Positions 7,686-17,544 of a stretch of 64,000 bases of DNA are shown here, in pieces. The notes under the pieces are model-generated. The model saw only the letters and a program-made list of their open reading frames with translations, was not told the DNA's origin and searched no databases. A program made the translations under genes and the position numbers. The stretch's first letter is position 1. Each line of letters opens with the position of its first letter. The stretch lies in the NCBI GenBank assembly GCA_041650255.1, contig JBAZLL010000006.1:1-64000 (forward strand), given 5' to 3'. The DNA is from 1-14-0-10-45-29 sp041650255 (GTDB taxonomy: Archaea > Micrarchaeota > Micrarchaeia > Anstonellales > Anstonellaceae).

Positions 7686-9134
7686 GTGGGAGAAAATTTT
7701 GATTTTGACGACACCAGCCAAATTGCCATCCCAAAAAATTTAGTGGACCAAATAATCGGGCAAGACGAGGCGGTGAAAATTGCAAAAATGGTTGCACGTC
7801 AGCGGCGCCACCTTCTTCTTGTGGGTCCACCCGGAACCGGCAAATCAATGCTTGCCCGCGCAATTTCATCCATGCTCTCAAAAGCGGACGAGGAAATTTC
7901 CGTAATGCACAATCCTGCAAAACCGGAGCGCCCATTTTTGGAAGTTAGAACCAGAGCCGAAGTGGAACAAAAACAAAAGCCAAAATCAAAGAAAGAGCAA
8001 AAGCCGGTCGGGCTTATGCTCAAGCCAACAGACGTCCCATCTTTTGTATCCGAGAGATTGGGCTACAAATGCAGATATTGTTCAAAATTCTCAAATCCCG
8101 ATGTTTCGGTATGTCCTTCATGCAATGCGGAAAAGTTCCGCGAATCCGCCGGACCGTTCGGCGATTTGCTTGCAAACCTGGGCGACATTGAGCGCGAGGA
8201 CGCCGTGCACACCACCCGCATACTGGAAGGCAAGGAAGAGCTTGTGGTTTTTGAGCGCGTGGATGAGCGCACAATCCGCGCGTTGGATCAAAAAGAGCTT
8301 GCAATGCTAAACGGCGGCGACAGCTCATTGGTGCGAAATGTAATCGTTCCGCTTGATAGAAAATTATTCGTGCAGGCAACAGGCGCATCCGAGACCGAGC
8401 TTTTGGGCGACGTGCGTCATGACCCGTACGGAGGTCATCATCAAATAGGCACGCCCGCATTCACCCGTGTCGTTCCCGGCGCAGTGCATGAAGCGCACGA
8501 AGGCGTCCTCTTTGTGGACGAGCTTATCTCGCTTGGAAATTTACAGCGAAATCTTCTCACTGCGATGCAGGACAAAAAATTCCCAATCTCGGGAAGAAAT
8601 TCATCATCAACAGGTTCATCCGTTCGCGTTGATTCCGTTCCCTGCGATTTTATTTTAGTGTCCGCAGTGAACATGGCAGATATACAAAAAATCATGGTTC
8701 CGCTTCGCTCAAGAATTTCCGGCAACGGATACGAGGTTCTTCTCAACTCGGTAATGGATGACAATGCGCAAAATGCAAACAAAATCGCGCAGTTTATCGC
8801 GCAGGAAATAGTACGGGACGGGCGCATACCTCACGCATCAAGAGAATCCGTTGAACTTATCTTAAATCATGCAAGAAAAAAAGCCCGAATAGTGGATAAG
8901 AAAGCCGGAATCTCATTGCGGCTTCGCAGTCTTTCGGGGCTTATAAAATCCGCAGGCGATTGGGCGCGCGCGGAAGATGCAAAACTCATTGAGCCAAAAC
9001 ATGTGAAAGCCGCTCTGGTAAGCAGCAAAATGGCGGAAGAGCAAATGTCGCAAATGTATGGGAGCTTTTTTGCGGCCTCAATGTCCGACACTGATTTGAG
9101 CAGTCTGAATTCGGCAGACAAGGACGCAAGATAG
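7686..9134 (+). CDS. LonB-like AAA+ ATPase lacking the protease domain, with a zinc ribbon
   Basis: 482 residues from GTG 7686 (TTTTTATATTA box about 25 nt upstream; homologues also begin near this point with an IPKNLVDQIIGQDEAV motif). Walker A GPPGTGKS lies near residue 46-53 and Walker B LFVDEL near 275. The C-terminal lid ends the protein. Archaeal LonB continues with a Ser-Lys protease domain and carries a transmembrane hairpin in the insertion after Walker A; here there is no protease domain and the insertion instead has a CRYC...CPSC zinc ribbon (residues ~128-146) and a basic linker. It is therefore likely a soluble ATPase or remodelling factor rather than a protease (inference). HerA follows 55 bp downstream. 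Confidence 0.85.
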   Translation: MGENFDFDDTSQIAIPKNLVDQIIGQDEAVKIAKMVARQRRHLLLVGPPGTGKSMLARAISSMLSKADEEISVMHNPAKPERPFLEVRTRAEVEQKQKPKSKKEQKPVGLMLKPTDVPSFVSERLGYKCRYCSKFSNPDVSVCPSCNAEKFRESAGPFGDLLANLGDIEREDAVHTTRILEGKEELVVFERVDERTIRALDQKELAMLNGGDSSLVRNVIVPLDRKLFVQATGASETELLGDVRHDPYGGHHQIGTPAFTRVVPGAVHEAHEGVLFVDELISLGNLQRNLLTAMQDKKFPISGRNSSSTGSSVRVDSVPCDFILVSAVNMADIQKIMVPLRSRISGNGYEVLLNSVMDDNAQNANKIAQFIAQEIVRDGRIPHASRESVELILNHARKKARIVDKKAGISLRLRSLSGLIKSAGDWARAEDAKLIEPKHVKAALVSSKMAEEQMSQMYGSFFAASMSDTDLSSLNSADKDAR

Positions 9135-9189
9135 ACAGTGGAAAACAGCCTCCCTCTTCTTTATAATTTTCAGCTCGCATTTCTACTCC

Positions 9190-10707
9190 ATGACAAGCGC
9201 GCCATTTCTGGGAACAATTATCTCAACGCCCGAGACTCCAAATACAAATGAATTTGACTTTGTAATAAAATCCGCAAAAGCAAGCAAAGGACAATTCGTT
9301 CAGGTTTCAACCCCCGACGGTCCGATGCTTGGTTCAATCTCTGAAATAATGCGTGCAAACCGCTATTTTGAGCGTGCCGAATCCGTTGCAGATTACACTC
9401 ACTCAGGCTCTCTTTCCGCCAACTTTCCGGTTGATGAATGGGAATACATGATTGCAAAAGTCAGCGTGCACGGGCTTTTGTCCGACAACAAGCTTTCGCG
9501 CTCAAGCATTCCCGCAAAATGCGGCGAGCCTGTGCATGCGGCGGAAGATTCACAGCTAAAAGCATTTATCAATATAGACGAGAAAAGCGGGCTTGATATC
9601 GGAACATTGCGCCATCATTCATTGCAAATAAAATTAAATCTCTCAAAACTTTTTGGAAAGCATCTGGCAATTTTGGCAATGTCTGGCTCCGGAAAATCCT
9701 ATCTTGCCGGCGTGCTGATGGAAGAGCTTCTTGATAGAAAAAGCGAACACGGACGGCTGGCAGTTATCGCAATAGACAATCACGGCGAATATGCCGGCTT
9801 CAAAGACTCCTCTTATCGGGACCGGGTAAATGTAATTGACGGGATGAAAATCAAAATCGGTTTGCGCCATCTTTCGGCTTCAAGGCTGGCGGAATGGTCC
9901 CGCATGTCCGGCACCGCGATGCGAACCCTTGACATTCATTTCAATTCCCTGAAAAAACAGGCAAAAGAAAAGGGCGAGCCATTTTCACTTGACGAGCTTA
10001 TTGATTCAATAAACAAAGATGAAAAGCTTGACAAAAAGGAAAATGTCCGCGGTCCGCTTATTTCCGCGCTTTACGAGCTTTCCAATATGAGGCTCATATC
10101 CCGTGCGGATACCATAAGCGCGGATTTGATAAAGCCCGGAACTCTTAGCGTTCTTGATTTGTCCGCAATTGACGACTTGAGAAAAAAGCAGATGATTGTC
10201 GCTTATTATGCAAACAAATTTTTCAAGCAGAGAAAAAAAGGCAACATTCCGCCATTTCTAATGCTTGTTGAGGAGGCGCACAATTTTTGTCCCGAAAAAA
10301 TGGAGCGCTCGTCCGCGCTTTCGCGCCCGATAATAAATACAATTGCGCGAGAGGGAAGAAAATTCGGCGCATCGCTTTGCCTTATTTCACAAAGGCCCGT
10401 GCAACTTTCCACAACCGCGCTTTCGCAATGCTCCACAAACATAATCTTGAGAGTTACAAATCCGTTTGATGTAAAACATATCGGGGAAAGCTGTGAGGGA
10501 ATAGACTCAAACTCATTGCGCGCAATCACAACTTTGCGTGTCGGAGAAGCACTCATTTTAGGCGAAGCGGTAGGTGCCCCGATTTTTGTGAACGTTAGAA
10601 AGAGACACTCAAAATCAACAGATCGGGGGAAAAGCCTTGATGATATCGCAATTGAATTTGAGCAAAAAAACAAAGTCAAGGAAGAGGAAATTGAAGCCTT
10701 TCTTTAG
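9190..10707 (+). CDS. herA: HerA-family DNA translocase/helicase
   Basis: 505 residues. An N-terminal HAS-barrel-like region (GTIISTPETPNTNEFDF..., GQFVQV, GSISEI) precedes a RecA/FtsK-like ATPase with Walker A SGSGKS near residue 165 and Walker B LMLVEEAHN near 358-365; the motor's arginine-containing stretch (IAREGRKFGASLCLISQRP) is intact. HerA works with the NurA nuclease in double-strand break end resection; no NurA gene is next to it here. A TTTATAATTTT box 27 nt before the ATG suggests a leaderless transcript separate from the Lon-like gene. Confidence 0.93.
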   Translation: MTSAPFLGTIISTPETPNTNEFDFVIKSAKASKGQFVQVSTPDGPMLGSISEIMRANRYFERAESVADYTHSGSLSANFPVDEWEYMIAKVSVHGLLSDNKLSRSSIPAKCGEPVHAAEDSQLKAFINIDEKSGLDIGTLRHHSLQIKLNLSKLFGKHLAILAMSGSGKSYLAGVLMEELLDRKSEHGRLAVIAIDNHGEYAGFKDSSYRDRVNVIDGMKIKIGLRHLSASRLAEWSRMSGTAMRTLDIHFNSLKKQAKEKGEPFSLDELIDSINKDEKLDKKENVRGPLISALYELSNMRLISRADTISADLIKPGTLSVLDLSAIDDLRKKQMIVAYYANKFFKQRKKGNIPPFLMLVEEAHNFCPEKMERSSALSRPIINTIAREGRKFGASLCLISQRPVQLSTTALSQCSTNIILRVTNPFDVKHIGESCEGIDSNSLRAITTLRVGEALILGEAVGAPIFVNVRKRHSKSTDRGKSLDDIAIEFEQKNKVKEEEIEAFL

Positions 10708-10833
10708 ACAAAACAAAATTGAGAAAGAAATATCAAAGTCAGAATTGAGAAAGAAAATTTGACCTTTTTTAGACAAAGCAAACTAACGAATTAAATTATA
10801 TTAAATCACGAAATAATCTCCTGAAGCATAGCT

Positions 10834-11442
10834 CTAAATCATTGTGTGCATCCAAAGCCCAAAATAAGCAATCAGAGTGTATCTCAATATTCTTCCCGCG
10901 CCAGCCCACAAAAGAAATTCCCACCATTTCATTTTCAACAGGCCCGCTAATATTCCCGCAAAATCAAAAAACGGATTCGGCACAAGGGCAAGCAGAAATA
11001 TCGCAAGCCCCGCGTGTTTTTTTATCATCCCTTTTTGCAGGCGAATCAGATATTTTGCGTATTTGTCTTTTGTTTGCAAAACCCGCCGCGAGCCGCTTCC
11101 AATAACAAAGCCTGTTAGCTCTCCAATTGCAGAGCCAACTCCCGCGCAAATTCCAACGAGTATGGGATTAAGCACCGCGCCAATTGAAATGATTGCAAAT
11201 TGCAGGGGAGCCGTCGGGAAAAAAACGCTTGCGGATGCAATGAGCGAGAGCAAAAATATCCCGACATACGAATAATCGCCGAACATTTGCACAATTTGCG
11301 GCGTATAAACAAAAATGAAAATTGAGAGAAGAATCGCCGCGCTTATTTCCAGCCAGCCGATGCGCAGTTCTTTTTTGGCTTGCGTTTTTGGCGCATTCGC
11401 CTCTTTTCTTTTTTGCGCCTTTTCGCTTTTTCTAATTTGCAT
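10834..11442 (-). CDS. VTT (DedA/TVP38-like) membrane protein
   Basis: 202 residues with a basic cytoplasmic N-terminus (~25 residues) followed by about five hydrophobic segments. The family core is visible: FPTAPLQFAIISIGAVLNP, then GSAIGELTGFVIG, and a C-terminal LVPNPFFDFAGILAG with the conserved Pro-Asn-Pro and Gly. VTT proteins are linked to lipid scrambling or polyprenyl-phosphate transport. Divergent from the GalT-like gene; the two share a 62-bp promoter region. Confidence 0.85.
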   Translation of the reverse strand: MQIRKSEKAQKRKEANAPKTQAKKELRIGWLEISAAILLSIFIFVYTPQIVQMFGDYSYVGIFLLSLIASASVFFPTAPLQFAIISIGAVLNPILVGICAGVGSAIGELTGFVIGSGSRRVLQTKDKYAKYLIRLQKGMIKKHAGLAIFLLALVPNPFFDFAGILAGLLKMKWWEFLLWAGAGRILRYTLIAYFGLWMHTMI

Positions 11443-11504
11443 AAACGCATAAGCGCCGAGTGCATTTATATATCTCGCGTGTTTTTTTCACTCGGTGCGA
11501 ACAT

Positions 11505-12446
11505 ATGCCTGATTCAAACATCAACATTGAAGGCGAAATTAGGCGCGACTTTCTTGGAAGAATGGCAATCTTGAGCCCCAGCAGAGCCTCACGTCCGCAT
11601 GATTTCAAATCGGAACCACCCAAGAAAAAGCAAAATCCAAAAGAATGTTATTTCTGCCCCGGAAATGAAAATCTCACTCCTCCCGAAATTGACCGCACTC
11701 CGCTAAAAGACGGAAAAGGATGGCTGAACAGGGCTTTTTGCAACAAATTTCCCGCGACAAATTTTGCATGGAAGCACGCATACGGAACTCACGAAATCAT
11801 TGTGGAAACCGGTAAGCACGAGCTCACGCTTTCACAGCTTAGTGATGAGGAAATCGGCATGTATCTTTTAATGGTTGCAAAGCGCCTGCGCGCACATGCA
11901 AAAGACAAAAAAATAAAATACACCTCCGTTTTCAAAAACGAGTGGGAAGCTGCCGGCGCATCCCTTGAGCACACGCACACACAACTTGTCGCGCTTCCAT
12001 TCGTTCCCGATTACATCAAATTACAGCACAAGGTTTGTCGGGGCGACTGTCCGTTCTGCCTCATGCCGATTGACGACAAATATCCCAAAGTGATTTCAAA
12101 GGGGGATTATCTTCTTCTGGCGCCTTATGTTCCAAAATATAATCACGAGATGTGGATTGTGCCCAAAAGGCATGTCGGCTCAATAGTAGATTTAAGCGAC
12201 GAGGAAATATTTTCGCTTGCAAAAGTTCTTGGAAGCGCTTTGAGAACGCAGGACAGTTATCTGAATTATCCGCCGTATAATATTCTGTATCATATGAGCC
12301 CGCATCGCACAAAGGGATTTCACATGCGCATATCAATCACTCCGCGTACTGCAAAATGGGCGGGTTTTGAGCTTGCAAATGACGTGATAATGAATTCGGT
12401 GCGTCCGGAAGTTTCGGCACAGGAATACCGGCTGAACTTAAAATAA
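11505..12446 (+). CDS. Galactose-1-phosphate uridylyltransferase-like protein (HIT superfamily)
   Basis: 313 residues from ATG 11505 (GGTG five bases upstream region; a start at 11460 would precede the TATA-like TTTATATAT). The GalT features are a zinc site CYFCPGNE near the N-terminus, CPFC in the middle, the nucleotidyl-transfer motif HTHTQ (usually HPHxQ; the middle residue is Thr here), and the terminal domain with HEMWIVPKRH and HMRISITPR. Full family length. Substrate may be another sugar-1-phosphate, since archaeal members are poorly characterised. Confidence 0.85.
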   Translation: MPDSNINIEGEIRRDFLGRMAILSPSRASRPHDFKSEPPKKKQNPKECYFCPGNENLTPPEIDRTPLKDGKGWLNRAFCNKFPATNFAWKHAYGTHEIIVETGKHELTLSQLSDEEIGMYLLMVAKRLRAHAKDKKIKYTSVFKNEWEAAGASLEHTHTQLVALPFVPDYIKLQHKVCRGDCPFCLMPIDDKYPKVISKGDYLLLAPYVPKYNHEMWIVPKRHVGSIVDLSDEEIFSLAKVLGSALRTQDSYLNYPPYNILYHMSPHRTKGFHMRISITPRTAKWAGFELANDVIMNSVRPEVSAQEYRLNLK

Positions 12447-12550
12447 AAAATTAATTAAATGCAAAATTCTCATTCGGCTTTTTTATCTTTGTTTTTGTTT
12501 TAATCCTTCAAAAACAACCTTTTTTATCTGTTGGCTCTCACAAACAAACT

Positions 12551-13891
12551 ATGTATGACAAGGCAACTTCATCACTTTTGCAAACACTTGGGATAAAAAT
12601 AGGCGATTATGTGCGCTTTGAAAAAAAAGGCGCAAAGCCAATTGAGGGAATGCTTCTTATGCGCCCCGAAAGCGGGGATACAAATTGCCTTGTACTCAAG
12701 CTCTCAACGGGATACAATATCGGAATAAATCCGCATGAGGGAGCTCTTGAGAAAACAAAATCGGGCAAAACGCAGGAAAAAATAGGCGGGCAGGCGGTAA
12801 ATATGGCTGGCACTTTAAAGAAAGACTCATTGCATCTCATCTCAACCGGAGGCACAATCTCCTCAAGAATAGACTATCAAACCGGTGCGGTGCATCCGCA
12901 AATTGACGCAAGCGGGCTTGTGAAATTATACCCGCGCCTTGAAAAATTTGAGCCGATTTTTGTGCGTTCAATCTTTTCTGTTCTTTCCGAAAATATGAAT
13001 CCGACTCATTGGACTCAAATGGCGCAGGCGGTAAAAGAATCATTTGACGACGGCGCCCGTGGAGTTGTAATCGCGCACGGCACAGACACAATGGGCTATT
13101 CCGCCGCCGCACTAAGTTATGCATTGGACGGATTGGGTGCTCCAGTAATTCTCACCGGCGCACAGCGCTCGCCTGATAGGGCAAGCTCGGACGCGGCGCA
13201 AAATATGTTTTGCTCAATGGCCGCCGCAGGCGCAAACTTTTCCGGTGTATATTTGTGCATGCACGCAAGCACAAACGACGATATCAACCATCTGCATTTT
13301 GGAACACGCGTAAGAAAATCCCACACATCTGGAAGATGGGCATTCAAATCAGTCGGTGCCCAGCCTGCCGCGCAGGTGAATCGTAATGCCGGAGAAATAA
13401 AATTTTTCTCAGAGCTTCCCGGCAAAAATTTGCAATCAAAAATAATTCTCAAAAATAAATTTTCGCAAAACGTGCATCTTGCATGGGCATATCCGGGCAT
13501 CAGCCCAAAAACAATTTCATCATGGTCCGAATATGATGGCGTGGTTGTCGCAGGCACTGGGCTTGGACATCTTCCTGCTGATTCGCGCGCAAAAACGAGC
13601 GAGAAAACAGTTCTTTCCGAGATAAAACAGCTTGTGGATTCGGGCGTGGTGGTTGCAATGGCTCCACAGGCGCTGGAGGGAAGAGTAATGCTTGAAACAT
13701 ATTCTTCCGGCAGATTGCTTGAGGATGCCGGAATAATCGGAAACGGCGCGGACTGGCTGGCAGAAACCGCGTATGTAAAACTTTGCTGGGCATTGGGGCA
13801 GTCAAAAGATTTCAAAAAGGCATGCGAGCTCATGATGACTCCAATGCATAATGACATCAGCGAATTTTCAGCCGTGAATACGGGCGAGTGA
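12551..13891 (+). CDS. gatD: Glutamyl-tRNA(Gln) amidotransferase subunit D
   Basis: 446 residues. An N-terminal barrel-like domain (~90 residues) precedes an L-asparaginase-type domain with the first catalytic Thr in STGGTISS (near residue 100) and the second in HGTDTMGYSA (near 176). Provides ammonia from glutamine for the archaeal transamidation route to Gln-tRNA(Gln). The stop is 4 nt before the GatE start codon, so the two subunits are translationally linked. A tRNA-Gln gene is present in the same window. Confidence 0.96.
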   Translation: MYDKATSSLLQTLGIKIGDYVRFEKKGAKPIEGMLLMRPESGDTNCLVLKLSTGYNIGINPHEGALEKTKSGKTQEKIGGQAVNMAGTLKKDSLHLISTGGTISSRIDYQTGAVHPQIDASGLVKLYPRLEKFEPIFVRSIFSVLSENMNPTHWTQMAQAVKESFDDGARGVVIAHGTDTMGYSAAALSYALDGLGAPVILTGAQRSPDRASSDAAQNMFCSMAAAGANFSGVYLCMHASTNDDINHLHFGTRVRKSHTSGRWAFKSVGAQPAAQVNRNAGEIKFFSELPGKNLQSKIILKNKFSQNVHLAWAYPGISPKTISSWSEYDGVVVAGTGLGHLPADSRAKTSEKTVLSEIKQLVDSGVVVAMAPQALEGRVMLETYSSGRLLEDAGIIGNGADWLAETAYVKLCWALGQSKDFKKACELMMTPMHNDISEFSAVNTGE

Positions 13892-13895
13892 TTTG

Positions 13896-15704
13896 ATGCT
13901 TGTCGGTCTTGAAATACATCAGCGGCTTGAGGGAAAAAAACTCTTCAACAGATGCCCTACGCCAGCCGCCGACCAACCTCTTGATGCGAACGCAACAAAA
14001 TTCATGCGCAGGCTCAACACTTCTGCCGGAGAGCTTGGCAAGCAAGATGAAGCAAGCGAATTTGAATCAATGCGCAAACGCTACTTTGAATATGTCGCCC
14101 CGCAGAAATTTTCCTGCCTTGTGGATATGGATGAGGAGCCTCCGGGTCCGATAAATAATGTCGCGCTTATTGCCGCGCTCAAATTTTCAAAACATATAAA
14201 CGCGCAAATAATTGACGAGATACACATGATGCGAAAAACAGTTGTTGATGGTTCAAACACGTCGGGCTTTCAGCGCACTGCTCTCATTTCTTTGGGCGGC
14301 GTTCTCAATGCCGGAGAAATGCAAATTCCAATCAGCACCGTTTGCCTTGAAGAGGAAAGTTGCGGCATTGTTTCAAACAACGGCGATGCCGCAAGATACC
14401 GCCTGGACAGGCTTGGCATTCCTTTGATTGAAGTTTCCACCGAACCGGTTTTCACAAGCGTGGAGCAAACACTGCATGGTGCGCAGGCAATCGGTATGAG
14501 TCTACGAATGCTTGGTAATGTGATGCGCGGTCTTGGAACAATCCGCCAAGATGTAAATATTTCAACTCCGCAGGGTTCGCGTGTCGAGATAAAAGGATTG
14601 CAGGATTTATCCCTTCTAAAGCCGTTGATTGAAAATGAAGAGAAGCGCCAAGAAGGGCTTATTCAAATTTCTGCCGAATTGCAAAAGAGAAGAAAAGCGG
14701 TCGGAATCAGCGCGCCTGAAAAAATCAGTTATGTTGATTTGAGCCCGATGCTTGCAAACAGCCAATGTCAAATAATCAAAAAAGCGCTCTCATCCGGCGG
14801 CGCGGTTTTGGGCGCAAAGCTTGAAATGTATGCCGGGCTTCTTGGAAAAGAGCTTTATGCAAACAGGCGCTTTGGCACGGAACTTTCCGATTACGCAAAA
14901 GTCTCCGGTGGAGTAAAAGGAATGCTGCACTCCGACGAGGATTTGGCAAAATACGGACTGACTTTAGAAGAGATTAAAATAATTAGAAAAACACTCGGAG
15001 TTCACGAGCCCGACGCATTCATACTTATTGCCGACGAGCGGCAGAGCGCTTCGCGTGCAATTGAGGGCGCACTTTCACGCGCGTATGTTCTTGGCGTGCC
15101 TCTTGAGACTCGGCGTGCCGATGAGAAAGGCGGTTCCTCTTTTATGCGTCCTATTGCAGGAGCGCATCGCATGTACCCCGAAACGGATGTGCGTCCAATA
15201 CTTGCAAACAAGGAATTGCTTGCAAAAGTCGGCAAGCTTGAATCATTTGACGAGAAAAAGAAAGAGCTGTGCAATCTTTTGGGAGATGATTTGGGTGCGC
15301 GCATGGCAAAGTCGTACAATCTTGCAACCTTTCAAAAACTTGTTGATGCGGGCGCAGATCCAAAATTGGCGGCGCTCACACTTGAACAAACCCTTGTTGC
15401 TTTGCGCAGGGAAGGTGCAAATGTAAATTCAATCACCGATGAGTTTTTGCTTGAGCTGTTTTCTTTGTACTCAAAGGAAAAAATCACAAAGGCGGCATTT
15501 TCACAAATCCTTTCCTTCGCCTGCAAAAATTCAGATGACAGCGCGCAGAAAATATGCGAGGAGCAAAATCTTTACAAAATCAGCGGCAAGGCTCTTTTGG
15601 ATTTATGGAAAAAAGAAGGCACAGATACAAAGAGCTTCATGGCGAAGTTCCGTTTCATTGTGGATGCTTCGGAGCTTTTTGGTCTCTTGAATATTAAGAA
15701 ATAA
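13896..15704 (+). CDS. gatE: Glutamyl-tRNA(Gln) amidotransferase subunit E
   Basis: 602 residues from ATG 13896, preceded by GAGTGATTTG. GatB/E signatures are clear: VGLEIHQRL at the N-terminus, DMDEEPPGP, RKTVVDGSNTSGFQRT, CLEEES, DRLGIPLIEVSTEP and QDVNIS. The AspRS-like insertion domain and helical YqeY-like tail (residues ~420-600) give the length expected of GatE rather than GatB. Its 3' end overlaps the convergent gene at 15694 by 11 bp. Confidence 0.96.
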   Translation: MLVGLEIHQRLEGKKLFNRCPTPAADQPLDANATKFMRRLNTSAGELGKQDEASEFESMRKRYFEYVAPQKFSCLVDMDEEPPGPINNVALIAALKFSKHINAQIIDEIHMMRKTVVDGSNTSGFQRTALISLGGVLNAGEMQIPISTVCLEEESCGIVSNNGDAARYRLDRLGIPLIEVSTEPVFTSVEQTLHGAQAIGMSLRMLGNVMRGLGTIRQDVNISTPQGSRVEIKGLQDLSLLKPLIENEEKRQEGLIQISAELQKRRKAVGISAPEKISYVDLSPMLANSQCQIIKKALSSGGAVLGAKLEMYAGLLGKELYANRRFGTELSDYAKVSGGVKGMLHSDEDLAKYGLTLEEIKIIRKTLGVHEPDAFILIADERQSASRAIEGALSRAYVLGVPLETRRADEKGGSSFMRPIAGAHRMYPETDVRPILANKELLAKVGKLESFDEKKKELCNLLGDDLGARMAKSYNLATFQKLVDAGADPKLAALTLEQTLVALRREGANVNSITDEFLLELFSLYSKEKITKAAFSQILSFACKNSDDSAQKICEEQNLYKISGKALLDLWKKEGTDTKSFMAKFRFIVDASELFGLLNIKK

Positions 15705-16245
15705 CTGGAGGGACGACCAGTCTTCCTGCGTCATTTCCACCATTCGCGGCGCTGAAGGCTAGGAGCTTACCAATTTTGGCTTCATTCGCTTTTTGTTGTT
15801 CCGTAATAGTCTTGTCTTTGCACCCTGCATTCTCACATCTTTGGATATATCTACCAATCTTTTCTTCTGCATAGACCATATTTGCAATTCCAGTACCGCA
15901 TTGTGTTTCAACTTCCGGATACATACTAATTAGAGTTTGCAGTTCTTTGTTAATTTTGCTCACTTCGCTTTTGAGGATATTCAGCTCCTCTTTTCTCCTC
16001 ATTCCGTCTTCAATACCATTTGCTCCATTCCCGTATATCTGTATCGCAATATTTTGTATGTCTTTTGAAAGGTCGGTGCACATTCTTGCTAATTCAAACA
16101 GTATCATGGTATTTCCAGCGTTCTTGTTAATGTCCTCAACGGCAAGCACGTTGTTTCTAATTGATTGGAGATTTTTGCTAATCTCAATTTTTTTAGCTAG
16201 AATATTTTTAGCTGTAATATTTTTATCTGCAATTTTTGTTTCCAT
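15694..16245 (-). CDS. Hypothetical helical (coiled-coil) protein
   Basis: 183 residues from ATG 16245 with GGTGAAAGG just upstream. The N-terminus has imperfect repeats of a K-x-I-x-A-K-x-I pattern (IADKNITAKNILAKKIEI) and the rest is predicted helix with coiled-coil stretches (RRKEELNILKSEVSKINKE). Two Cys in CENAGC near the C-terminus. No signal peptide or known domain. Ends within the last codons of GatE on the opposite strand. Confidence 0.65.
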   Translation of the reverse strand: METKIADKNITAKNILAKKIEISKNLQSIRNNVLAVEDINKNAGNTMILFELARMCTDLSKDIQNIAIQIYGNGANGIEDGMRRKEELNILKSEVSKINKELQTLISMYPEVETQCGTGIANMVYAEEKIGRYIQRCENAGCKDKTITEQQKANEAKIGKLLAFSAANGGNDAGRLVVPPVIS

Positions 16246-16323
16246 CCCTTTCACCGTATTTATTATGCTTCGAAAGATTTAAGTGTATATCCATGTATTA
16301 AAGTGTATTTCTTTCCTCATTTT

Positions 16324-17148
16324 TCAGCCTTCTTTATACCCCGGCGGATAAAGATAGTCTTTATTCTCTTCAAATTTTCTTTTGCCAAACCATGCAACTT
16401 CAAGTACGTCCCGCGAATATTTCAAATAATGCGGGTCTGTAGAATGCACTTCAAGCGTGATTGTGGAATCATAGCTTTTTTTGAGTTCAGCTACTATCTC
16501 CTCAAGGTCAAGCTTTCCGGCTCCAAGCGGCAAATGATTTTCTCCCTTGCCGTCATGAAGATGAACGTGCCCCACTCGTTTTGAGAATTCCTTCCAAAAA
16601 CCTGCGAACCCTTCATAATAATTTGTCTGCACGTGCCCGATATCAAGAGTCATTTTCATATCCACTTCCGAGAAAATTTGTTTGTACTCCTGCATTGTGC
16701 AGGATTTTGGCACAATTGTCTCAAGCATAAGCTCAAGCCCCATTTGATTTGCCTTTTCGTTAAGCACCTTTAATGTATCAACGCTGTTTTTCACCATGCT
16801 TTTTCTTCCCTGTGCGGAAGGCGGAATGGAAAGCTCGGTGTGAATTGTCATATTTTTTGCGCCGAGAGATGCAGCCGACTGCATTGCCGAAATTATCTCG
16901 GTATTAATCGCCTTTTGAACCCGCTCGTACGGATGGGCAATTGAGAAATACCACGGAAGATGCGAAAGCAATCCAAGATTATAAGACGAAATCGCATCCA
17001 TTATTTCTTTTTTGTGCTTTGCAACATATTCCGGTCTTGCGTGCGGATGCTCAATCGTGAGCTCCAAATAGTCAAAATTCATCTCGCCAATTTGATGAAT
17101 CTGCTCAATAAGTTTTTTGTGCGGGTTATTCATTGCTCCAATTATCAT
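16324..17148 (-). CDS. Sugar phosphate isomerase/epimerase-like TIM-barrel protein (AP endonuclease 2 superfamily)
   Basis: 274 residues from ATG 17148 (GAGAGATTTTG upstream). Metal-binding motifs of the xylose isomerase-like barrel are present: NFDYLELTIEHP, LLSHLPWYFS, NMTIHTE, LMLETI, MTLDIGHV, VHLHDGKGENHLPLG and ITLEVHS. These supply the Glu/His/Asp set for two or three divalent metals. Related to endonuclease IV and to sugar isomerases; the substrate cannot be told from sequence. Confidence 0.85.
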   Translation of the reverse strand: MIIGAMNNPHKKLIEQIHQIGEMNFDYLELTIEHPHARPEYVAKHKKEIMDAISSYNLGLLSHLPWYFSIAHPYERVQKAINTEIISAMQSAASLGAKNMTIHTELSIPPSAQGRKSMVKNSVDTLKVLNEKANQMGLELMLETIVPKSCTMQEYKQIFSEVDMKMTLDIGHVQTNYYEGFAGFWKEFSKRVGHVHLHDGKGENHLPLGAGKLDLEEIVAELKKSYDSTITLEVHSTDPHYLKYSRDVLEVAWFGKRKFEENKDYLYPPGYKEG

Positions 17149-17201
17149 CAAAATCTCTCCAATCTAATTTCTGTTCCCAAATATAAAAGCTAAATTGAGT
17201 A

Positions 17202-17390
17202 TTAAAATACTCCAAATGCGCGAATTTTGCGCCTGCCGATAATTATTGCAGGTGCATCATCAAGTGAAAATTCTATTCCGCCGACTTTTGCATAAAGCGG
17301 GCGCTGGCGATAAGTTATATGTACAATTCCCCTGTTCACAACGCACTGCGGACCGGTTTTTGTTTGCGCATCCTGCAGGCTTGCAGGCAT
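17202..17390 (-). CDS. Small hypothetical protein, 62 residues
   Basis: Start ATG 17390 (MPASLQDAQTKTGP...) lies 27 nt after a TATATAAG box (17415-17422), so the transcript would be leaderless; an upstream in-frame start at 17423 would precede the TATA box. The protein is beta-rich (GIVHITYRQRPLYAKVGGIEFSLDD, APAIIIGRRKIRAFGVF) with one Cys. Not recognised; convergently/divergently flanked by isomerase and aIF5A genes. Confidence 0.5.
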   Translation of the reverse strand: MPASLQDAQTKTGPQCVVNRGIVHITYRQRPLYAKVGGIEFSLDDAPAIIIGRRKIRAFGVF

Positions 17391-17544
17391 TTTTTCATCC
17401 CCTACCATACCACTTATATACACTTTTAATGTTTTTAAATGTTTGTTAGTTTATGTAAATTCGCGTATTCATGGCAGAGAACTATTTTTATACTCTCGTA
17501 TCAAATACAATACTAATATTATCGCTTCTAAAGTAGGTGTATTA

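Noticed and set aside
9190..10707. HerA-NurA DNA-repair operon
   Set aside because: HerA is clear, but no NurA, Mre11 or Rad50 gene lies beside it, so I do not claim the operon.
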